DNA from: Paulinella micropora
Taxonomy: Eukaryota; Cercozoa; Imbricatea; Euglyphida
Assembly: GCA_009731375.1 (NCBI GenBank)
Contig: BJOX01000136.1
Span: 104,302 to 124,575, forward strand
Direction: 5' to 3'
Length of the DNA stretch: 20,274 nucleotides
Shown one piece after another: positions 10,046-18,952 of this stretch; the first letter of the stretch is position 1, and each line of letters opens with the position of its first letter. A model generated the notes under the pieces. The model saw nothing but the letters and a program-made list of their open reading frames with translations, had not been told where the DNA came from and did not search any database. The translations under genes were made by a program, and so were the position numbers.

Positions 10046-10230
10046 GAAGAAGAGAGAGAGAGAGTGAGAGAGATAGTTAGATAGATAGATAGATAGATAG
10101 AAAGAAAGAAAGAAAGGAAGGAAGGAAAGAACGAAGAAAGAAAGAAAGAAAGAAAAAGAAAGAAAGAAAAGGAAAGAAAGAAAGAAAGAAAGAAAGAAAG
10201 AAGGAAAGAAAGAAAGAAAGAAAGAAAGAA
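10046..10230 (+). repeat. GA / GATA / (GAAA)n microsatellite
   Basis: GA at 10046-10075, GATA to 10100, then GAAA/GGAA to 10230. The matching block in copy B is 13365-13562, a few units longer. Confidence 0.9.
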
Positions 10231-10408
10231 GTGCCTATGTCAAAAAAACTACTTTTTGAACCCGGCGCTAAGTGCAAAACCGGAAAGTCTCAGGGCTAAA
10301 AAAAATGTATTTTGGATGTTGCCTATGTAAAAAAAAACTACTTTTTGAACCCGGCGCTAAGTGCAAAACCTGAAAATCTCAGAGGGCTAAAAAAATCAGG
10401 TATCTTTT
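10231..10408. repeat. 89-bp tandem pair
   Basis: Two units starting GCCTATGT (10233 and 10321), each containing CTACTTTTTGAACCCGGCGC, AAGTGCAAAACC and GGGCTAAAAAAA, with small differences. The same pair is present in copy B at 13563-13740. Confidence 0.9.
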
Positions 10409-10480
10409 GATAACACTGCCTTTCCACTAGAGTCGATTATTTCTATTATAAAATTTGAAGTTTCAACTTTCTTGAATTAA

Positions 10481-10777
10481 TTTCTTGATACTTTCTTTCC
10501 GAGTGCATCGAAGAATGCTACTCTAGCCAAGTTGACTAAGACTATCACTAGTATCATGTATGCTGTGAGGGCCTATCTGGGTTCTCACAGCCTTTGGAGT
10601 GCATCCAAAGATGCTGATGAAAAGTGTGTTCGTGCGCGTGGCAAAGAATGTCAACAAACTTTCAACTGCAAAGTTTGTGGCGATGAAAGTGTCACTGCTT
10701 GTCAGCAAAAAATAAAAATAAACTGGTCTGTCCCTAGCAGATTCATGATCATGATCACGATATCATGCAGTCTCTAG
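10481..10777 (+). CDS. Hypothetical 98-codon open frame (duplication copy A)
   Basis: The frame is open from 10481 (after TAA 10478-10480) to the stop near 10777; the first in-frame ATG is at 10556. The product is unrecognised. It contains SIMYAVRAYLGSHSLWSASK and a Cys-rich part, CQQTFNCKVCGDESVTACQQ, with a CxxC pair. The last residues run into a palindromic ATCATGATC stretch and a TC repeat, which is unlikely to be a true protein end, so if coding this may be an exon or a relic. It is preserved unchanged in copy B, but the duplication looks too recent for that to be evidence of selection. Confidence 0.25.
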   Translation, partial: FLDTFFPSASKNATLAKLTKTITSIMYAVRAYLGSHSLWSASKDADEKCVRARGKECQQTFNCKVCGDESVTACQQKIKINWSVPSRFMIMITISCSL

Positions 10778-10792
10778 TCTCTCTAGTCTCTC

Positions 10793-10838
<46 letters not shown>

Positions 10839-10870
10839 TCTCGCTCTCGCTCTCTTAATCTCTTTCTATA

Positions 10871-10906
<36 letters not shown>

Positions 10907-11024
10907 TCTCTCTCTCTCTCTCTCTCCCTCACTCTCTCTCTCACTCGCTCTCTCTGCCTCTCTCTCTCTCTCTATGTCTCTCCTCTCTCTCTCTCTCTCT
11001 CCTGCTCTCTCTCTCTCTCTCTCA

Positions 11025-11055
<31 letters not shown>

Positions 11056-11083
11056 TCTTTCACTCTCTCTCTCCCTCCCTCTC

Positions 11084-11130
<47 letters not shown>

Positions 11131-11136
11131 CTCACA
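10768..11136 (+). repeat. (TC)n / (AC)n / (TATC)n microsatellite
   Basis: TC-rich tract with CCTC, CACT and TTTC variants, (CA)n at about 11023-11053, TC again, then (TATC)n to about 11130. Copy B equivalent 14100-14433 is 35 bp shorter, giving the offset change between the two copies. Confidence 0.92.
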
Positions 11137-11608
11137 CACACACTGTTACATACAATGGTAAGCACAAAGTTTTTAATGAATAATATTAATATTTCTACCC
11201 CGGGCAGTCTAGTCTTTTACCAACGGATGTAAGGTGTATAGAGAACACTTACAATTTTAGATGTAAATATTGAAGTGTTACATGACATTACTATATTTGA
11301 TTTTTTTAATATATTACTTAAATATTAATTAAGCAGGTAATGTTAACATTAATTTACTAGTTTGAAATATGAAATACACGTTTTAATAATCTTTTTAGGA
11401 GGAAGCGAAATGTGACGGAGTATACACATGTAAAAATAGCAAAATCCTGCATCCCTTGCCGATTTCGGCATTCTAAAGCTGGTGAAAATGCAACTTGAGT
11501 AAGGACCCCAACTTGCAACGCGGACTCAATTTCCACAAAAACTCTTGACTTCCAGATCTAATCCAGTTCTGGAATTTCACTGATCAATTTGCACTGAAAG
11601 GTTATTTA
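11137..11608. other. Unique AT-rich spacer (copy A)
   Basis: About 470 bp of non-repetitive sequence with AATATTAAT-type motifs and no open frame of note. Copy B (14434-14905) differs at only a handful of bases. I see no RNA gene, splice or promoter signal that can be supported. Confidence 0.5.
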
Positions 11609-12193
11609 TACATACATACGTACATAATATAAACATACATAGATACATATGTATGCATGCATGTATGTATGTATGTATGTATGTATGTATGTATGCATGC
11701 ATGTATGCATGCATGCATGCATGTATGTATGTTATGTATGTATGTATGTATGCATGTATGTATACATATATGTATATATGTATGTATGCATGCATGCATG
11801 TATGTATGTATGTATGTATGCATGCATGCATGTATGTATGTATGTATGTATGCATGCATACATGCATGCATGCATGCATGCATGCATGAATGCATGCATG
11901 CATTCAAATGCATGCATGCATGAATGCATGCATGTATGTATGTATGTTATGTCTGTATGTATATATGTATGTATATGCATTCATGCATGCAGGCATGCAT
12001 GCATGCATGCATGTATGTATGTATGTATGTATGTATGTACGCATGTATATATGTACATATGTATGCATGTATGCATGCATGCATGCAATGATGTATGTAT
12101 GTATGTATGTATGTATATGTGTATGTGTGTGTGTGTATGTGTGTGTATGTGTGTATGTATGTATGTATGTATGTATGTATGTGTGTATGTATG

Positions 12194-12246
<53 letters not shown>

Positions 12247-12568
12247 CATACATATATACATACATACATACATACATACATACATACATACATACATGCA
12301 TGCATACATACATGCATACATACATGCATACATACATACATACATACATAACATACATACATAACATACATACATGCATGCATGCATGCATACATACATA
12401 CATACATGCAGACATGCAGACATACATACATACATACATACATACATACATACATACATAGTATACATACATGCATACACACACATACATACATACATAC
12501 ATACATACATACATGCATACATACATACATACATACATACGTACATACATACGTACTACTACTACTAC

Positions 12569-12622
<54 letters not shown>

Positions 12623-13287
12623 ACCCTACCAGGACATACATACATACATACATACATGCATACATACACATACATGCGTACATACATAGTGTACATACAT
12701 GCATACATACATACATACATACATACATACATGCATACATAAGTACATGAATACATATATACATACGTACATACATACGTACATACATACATACATACAT
12801 GCATACATACATACATACATACTGCCATAGGTACATACATACATACATGCATACAGACATACACACACACACAAGACATACATACATACATACATGCATG
12901 CATGCATGCATATGCATACATTGTATGTATGTATGTATGTATGTATACGTATGTATATATGTATGTATGTATGTATGTACGTATGTATGTATGTATGTAT
13001 GTATGTATGTATGTATGTATACATGCATAGATACATGCATACATACATACATGCATACATACATACATCCATACATACATATATGCATACATACATGCAT
13101 ACATACATACATGCATACATACAAACATACATACAGACATACGTGCATGCCTGCATACATACATACACACATACATACATACATACATGCATACATAAAT
13201 GCATACGCACATACATACATGCATGCATGCATGCATACATACACACATACATACATACATATATACATACACATACATACATACATC
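11609..13287. repeat. TATG/CATA array with strand switches (copy A)
   Basis: TATG units (with GCATGC variants and a GTGT stretch near 12120-12160) run to 12244, then the complementary CATA units run from 12247. A (CTA)n insert is at about 12555-12620 followed by TTACCCTACCAGG. A second CATA-to-TATG switch is at about 12922 and TATG-to-CATA at about 13020. Each switch makes a long potential hairpin. All long HTYI/MYVC open frames here are stop-free repeat artefacts. Confidence 0.93.
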
Positions 13288-13389
13288 TATCTCTGTCTCT
13301 AGACGGATAGATAGATAGAGATGGAGAGAAAGAAAGAAAGAGAGAGAGAGAGAGACAGACAGAGAGAGAGAGAGAGTGAGAGAGATAGT

Positions 13390-13421
<32 letters not shown>

Positions 13422-13452
13422 AAGAAAGAAAGAAAGGAAGGAAGGAAAGAAC

Positions 13453-13483
<31 letters not shown>

Positions 13484-13562
13484 AAGAAAGAAAGAAAAGG
13501 AAAGAAAGAAAGAAAGAAAGAAAGAAAGAAGGAAAGAAAGAAAGAAAGAAAGAAAGAAAGAA

Positions 13563-13740
13563 GTGCCTATGTCAAAAAAACTACTTTTTGAACCCGGCGC
13601 TAAGTGCAAAACCGGAAAGTCTCAGGGCTAAAAAAAATGTATTTTGGATGTTGCCTATGTAAAAAAAAACTACTTTTTGAACCCGGCGCTAAGTGCAAAA
13701 CCTGAAAATCTCAGAGGGCTAAAAAAATCAGGTATCTTTT
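13563..13740. repeat. 89-bp tandem pair (copy B)
   Basis: Same two-unit structure as 10231-10408, apparently identical in sequence, so the 89-bp doubling predates the large duplication. Confidence 0.9.
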
Positions 13741-13812
13741 GATAACACTGCCTTTCCACTAGAGTCGATTATTTCTATTATAAAATTTGAAGTTTCAACT
13801 TTCTTGAATTAA

Positions 13813-14109
13813 TTTCTTGATACTTTCTTTCCGAGTGCATCGAAGAATGCTACTCTAGCCAAGTTGACTAAGACTATCACTAGTATCATGTATGCTGTGA
13901 GGGCCTATCTGGGTTCTCACAGCCTTTGGAGTGCATCCAAAGATGCTGATGAAAAGTGTGTTCGTGCGCGTGGCAAAGAATGTCAACAAACTTTCAACTG
14001 CAAAGTTTGTGGCGATGAAAGTGTCACTGCTTGTCAGCAAAAAATAAAAATAAACTGGTCTGTCCCTAGCAGATTCATGATCATGATCACGATATCATGC
14101 AGTCTCTAG
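13813..14109 (+). CDS. Hypothetical 98-codon open frame (duplication copy B)
   Basis: Second copy of the unknown frame at 10481-10777, with no coding difference that I can see. The same reservations apply: no recognised domain, a CxxC pair in CKVCGD, and an end that runs into a TC repeat. Confidence 0.25.
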   Translation, partial: FLDTFFPSASKNATLAKLTKTITSIMYAVRAYLGSHSLWSASKDADEKCVRARGKECQQTFNCKVCGDESVTACQQKIKINWSVPSRFMIMITISCSL

Positions 14110-14124
14110 TCTCTCTAGTCTCTC

Positions 14125-14207
<83 letters not shown>

Positions 14208-14253
14208 TCTCTCTCTCTCACTCGCTCTCTCTGCCTCTTTCTCTCTCTCTATG

Positions 14254-14292
<39 letters not shown>

Positions 14293-14309
14293 GCTCTCTC
14301 TCTCTCACA

Positions 14310-14342
<33 letters not shown>

Positions 14343-14368
14343 TTTCACTCTCTCTCTCCCTCCCTCTC

Positions 14369-14410
<42 letters not shown>

Positions 14411-14433
14411 CATCTATCTATCTATCTCTCACA

Positions 14434-14905
14434 CACACACTGTTACATACAATGGTAAGCACAAAGTTTTTAATGAATAATATTAATATTTCTACCCCGG
14501 GCAGTCTAGTCTTTTACCAACGGATGTAAGGTGTATAGAGAACACTTACAATTTTAGATGTAAATATTGAAGTGTTACATGACATTACTATATTTGATTT
14601 TTTTAATATATTACTTAAATATTGATTAAGCAGGTAATGTTAACATTAATTTACTAGTTTGAAATATGAAATACACGTTTTAATAATCTCTTTAGGAGGA
14701 AGCGAAATGTGACGGAGTATACACATGTAAAAATAGCAAAATCCTGCATCCCTTGCCGATTTCGGCATTCTAAAGCTGGTGAAAATGCAACTTGAGTAAG
14801 GACCCCAACTTGCAACGCGGACTCAATTTCCACAAAAACTCTTGACTTCCAGATCTAATCCAGTTCTGGAATTTCACTGATCAATTTGCACTGAAAGGTT
14901 ATTTA
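14434..14905. other. Unique AT-rich spacer (copy B)
   Basis: Counterpart of 11137-11608. Observed differences include ATTGATTAAG for ATTAATTAAG, ATCTCTTTAGG for ATCTTTTTAGG, and TACGTATATAAT for TACGTACATAAT. No gene is seen. Confidence 0.5.
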
Positions 14906-15535
14906 TACATACATACGTATATAATATAAACATACATAGATACATATGTATGCATGCATGTATGTATGTATGTATGTATGTATGTATGCATGCATGTATG
15001 CATGCATGCATGCATGTATGTATGTTATGTATGTATGTATGTATGCATGTATGTATACATATATGTATATATGTATGTATGCATGCATGCATGTATGTAT
15101 GTATGTATGTATGCATGCATGCATGTATGTATGTATGTATGTATGCATGCATACATGCATGCATGCATGCATGCATGCATGAATGCATGCATTCAAATGC
15201 ATGCATNNNNNNNNNNAATGCATGCATGCATTCAAATGCATGCATGCATGAATGCATGCATGTATGTATGTATGTATGTTATGTCTGTATGTATATATGT
15301 ATGTATATGCATGCATGCATGCAGGCATGCATGCATGCATGCATGTATGTATCTATGTATGTATGTATGTACGCATGTATATATGTACATATGTATGCAT
15401 GTATGCATGCATGCATGCAATGATGTATGTATGTATGTATGTATGTATATGTGTATGTGTGTGTGTGTATGTGTGTGTATGTGTGTGTATGTGTGTATGT
15501 ATGTATGTATGTATGTATGTATGTGTGTATGTATG

Positions 15536-15567
<32 letters not shown>

Positions 15568-15577
15568 GGTATGTATG

Positions 15578-15608
<31 letters not shown>

Positions 15609-15914
15609 CATACATATATACATACATACATACATACATACATACATACATACATGCATGCATGCATACATACATGCATACATACATACATACATACATA
15701 ACATACATACATAACATACATACATGCATGCATGCATGCATACATACATACATACATGCAGACATGCAGACATACATACATACATACATACATACATACA
15801 TAGTATACATACATGCATACACACACATACATACATACATACATACATACATACATACATGCTTACATACATACATACATACATACGTACATACATACGT
15901 ACTACTACTACTAC

Positions 15915-15959
<45 letters not shown>

Positions 15960-16957
15960 ACCCTACCAGGACATACATACATACATACATACATGCATAC
16001 ATACACATACATGCGTACATACATAGTGTACATACATGCATACATACATACATACATACATACATACATACATGCATACATAAGTACATGAATACATATA
16101 TACATATGTACATACATACATACATACATGCATACATACATACATACATACTGCCATAGGTACATACATACATACAGACATACAGACATACATACACACA
16201 CACACACACAAGACATACATACATACATACATGCATGCATGCATGCATATGCATACATTGTATGTATGTATGTATGTATGTATACGTATGTATATATGTA
16301 TGTATGTATGTATGTACGTACGTATGTATGTATGTATGTATGTATGTATACATGCATAGATACATGCATACATACATACATGCATACATACATACATCCA
16401 TACATACATATATGCATACATACATGCATACATACATACATGCATACATACAAACATACATACAGACATACGTGCATGCCTGCATACATACATACACACA
16501 TACATACATACATACATGCATACATAAATGCATACGCACATACATACATGCATGCATGCATGCATACATACACACATACATACATACATATATACATACA
16601 TAAATGCATACATACATACATACGTACATACATACATACATGCATACATACACACATACATACATACGTACGTACATACATACATACATACATGCATACA
16701 TAAATGCATACGCACATACATGCATGCATGCATGCATGCATACGTACACATACATACATACATATATACATACATAAATGCATACATACATACATACATA
16801 CATACATGCATACATACACACACACACACATACATACATACACACATACATACATACATACATACATACATACATACATACGTACGTACATACGTACGTA
16901 CATACATACACACACACACACATACATACATACATACACACATACTGACGACTATTA

Positions 16958-16960
<3 letters not shown>
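14906..16960. repeat. TATG/CATA array (copy B and extension)
   Basis: Same architecture as in copy A, with TATG-to-CATA switch near 15607, (CTA)n at about 15900-15957, CATA-to-TATG switch near 16259 and back near 16348. Beyond 16594 a further ~175-bp higher-order period is seen: TAAATGCATACGCACA at 16525 and 16701, TAAATGCATACATACATAC at 16601 and 16775. (CA)n stretches lie at about 16814-16830 and 16908-16922. Confidence 0.92.
15207..15216. other. Assembly gap (10 N) with overlapping flanks
   Basis: The sequence to the left (GCATGCATTCAAATGCATGC) is repeated immediately to the right, whereas copy A has this motif once. The gap is probably an unmerged contig overlap rather than missing sequence. 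Confidence 0.9.
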
Positions 16961-17460
<500 letters not shown>

Positions 17461-17635
17461 TTTATTATTTTAATAATTGTTATTGTTATGATGGTGATGA
17501 TGATGATGATTATAATAATAATAATAATAATAATAATAGTGCTTCTCTGTCAATGGCTGATGCATTTCTGCACATGCGCCTCCATCGTCTCACCCGTGAG
17601 GGGAGTACGAAGAATTGACGATAAGCTCTAATGAC
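17461..17635. other. T/AAT-rich tract and ~95 bp unique sequence before gap
   Basis: GAT and AAT triplet repeats at about 17490-17538, then unique sequence 17539-17635 that runs into a 151-N gap. It contains TGCATTTCTGCACATGCGCC. No gene is identified. Confidence 0.5.
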
Positions 17636-17786
17636 NNNNNNNNNNNNNNNNNNNNNNNNNNNNNNNNNNNNNNNNNNNNNNNNNNNNNNNNNNNNNNNNN
17701 NNNNNNNNNNNNNNNNNNNNNNNNNNNNNNNNNNNNNNNNNNNNNNNNNNNNNNNNNNNNNNNNNNNNNNNNNNNNNNNNNNNNNN
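17636..17786. other. Assembly gap (151 N)
   Basis: Run of N. It is followed directly by a (TTA)n array (17787-17862), so the gap is probably repeat-related. Confidence 0.99.
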
Positions 17787-17842
<56 letters not shown>

Positions 17843-17863
17843 ATTATTATTATTATTATTATG

Positions 17864-17938
17864 GACACCGTGATAGCCCAGTGGTCAAGTTCTACCATCT
17901 GGGCCCTGTCGCCAGTTCGATTCCCGTCGGTGCCACCA
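17864..17938 (+). repeat. tRNA-like sequence, probable SINE head or tRNA pseudogene
   Basis: It carries a good RNA polymerase III A box (TAGCCCAGTGG, 17874-17884) and a near-consensus B box (AGTTCGATTCC, 17914-17924). The 3' end is CGGTGCC followed by ACCA, so a CCA is encoded. The 5' end GACACCG can pair with CGGTGCC except at one position. The T stem pairs poorly and about three extra bases lie before the A box, so a working tRNA is unlikely and no anticodon is assigned. It follows a (TTA)n array and runs into a 341-N gap, so any SINE body is hidden. Confidence 0.6.
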
Positions 17939-17952
17939 GTATTTTCATTGAA

Positions 17953-18293
17953 NNNNNNNNNNNNNNNNNNNNNNNNNNNNNNNNNNNNNNNNNNNNNNNN
18001 NNNNNNNNNNNNNNNNNNNNNNNNNNNNNNNNNNNNNNNNNNNNNNNNNNNNNNNNNNNNNNNNNNNNNNNNNNNNNNNNNNNNNNNNNNNNNNNNNNNN
18101 NNNNNNNNNNNNNNNNNNNNNNNNNNNNNNNNNNNNNNNNNNNNNNNNNNNNNNNNNNNNNNNNNNNNNNNNNNNNNNNNNNNNNNNNNNNNNNNNNNNN
18201 NNNNNNNNNNNNNNNNNNNNNNNNNNNNNNNNNNNNNNNNNNNNNNNNNNNNNNNNNNNNNNNNNNNNNNNNNNNNNNNNNNNNNNNNNNNNN
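17953..18293. other. Assembly gap (341 N)
   Basis: Run of N between the tRNA-like sequence and a poly-G tract. Confidence 0.99.
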
Positions 18294-18723
18294 GGGGGGG
18301 GGGGGGGGGGGGGGGGGGGGGGAGGGGAATAGTCACTCACTCACTCGCTCGCTCGCTCACTCACTCTCTCACTCACTCACTCACTCCCCACTCCTCTCCA
18401 CTCACTCACTCTCACTTTCTCACTCACCCACTCACTCACTGACATACACACACACACAGACACACACACACACACAGACACACACACACTCACTCACTCA
18501 CTCGCATGTACACAGACAGAGAAACAGGCACACAGGCAGACAGACACACATGTACAGACAGACAGACAGACAGACACACACACACAGACACAGCCACAAA
18601 GATCTAAACACAGATACAGACACACAGACACAGACACAGACACACACACACACACACACAGAAAGACAGACAGACAGACAGAAGAGAGACGGAAAGACTT
18701 GGCAGGCAGGCAGCCAGACAGAC

Positions 18724-18761
<38 letters not shown>

Positions 18762-18771
18762 CGAATATCAC
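18294..18771 (+). repeat. Poly-G, (CACT)n, (CACA)n and (GACA)n repeats
   Basis: A run of G at 18294-18322, CACT/CTCA units to about 18440, mixed CACA/GACA to about 18660, then (GACA)n to 18761. It ends at the 3' end of the minus-strand retroelement. Confidence 0.92.
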
Positions 18772-18952
18772 AATTTTTTTTTCATTTTTTTTTCAAAACT
18801 TTTTTTAACAAACAAAAATAATTAATACGTAGTCAATAATAGAGTCATCGTCAAGACATTATCTAATTATACATTTTTTTCAAAACTTTTTTAACAAACA
18901 AAAATAATTAATACGTAGTCAATAATAGAGTCATCGTCAAGACATTATCTAA
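18772..18952 (-). repeat. 3' tail of minus-strand retroelement with ~88-bp tandem pair
   Basis: In the minus direction, just past the TAA stop, two near-identical units of about 87-89 bp follow one another (equivalent to 18872-18960 and 18783-18871 on the + strand). Each ends in an A-rich stretch. An A-rich tail then meets TTGTGATATTCGC and a (CTGT)n array. This is the layout of a non-LTR 3' end. The first unit overlaps the last codons of the protein. Confidence 0.75.

Larger units (their letters stand above)
9671..13267 (+). repeat. Long tandem duplication, copy A (~3.6 kb)
   Basis: Matches 13292-16594 in the same order with very high identity. Offset is 3621 at the left edge, 3332 in the middle (10523 vs 13855), 3297 around 11144-11600, and about 3329 near 12822. 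The offset changes are explained by repeat-length differences and by about 300 bp (9747-10045) present only here. Unique-sequence differences seen are single bases, for example ATTAATTAAG at 11324-11333 versus ATTGATTAAG in copy B. Confidence 0.9.
13292..16594 (+). repeat. Long tandem duplication, copy B (~3.3 kb)
   Basis: Head-to-tail second copy of 9671-13267. It lacks the 300-bp AT-rich segment of copy A, carries a 10-N gap at 15207-15216, and continues past the homologous end into further CATA repeat. Blocks: GA/GAAA to 13562, 89-bp pair, hypothetical frame, TC/AC/TATC to 14433, unique spacer to 14905, TATG/CATA array from 14906. Confidence 0.9.

Noticed and set aside
17864-17938. Functional tRNA gene
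   Set aside because: The T stem has at least two mismatches, the acceptor one, and extra bases precede the A box; no credible anticodon arm could be drawn.
18294-18322. Poly-G run as a G-quadruplex regulatory element (and poly-C at 1-37)
   Set aside because: The poly-G abuts an assembly gap and homopolymers at contig ends are often sequencing artefacts; no gene is close enough to give a regulatory context.
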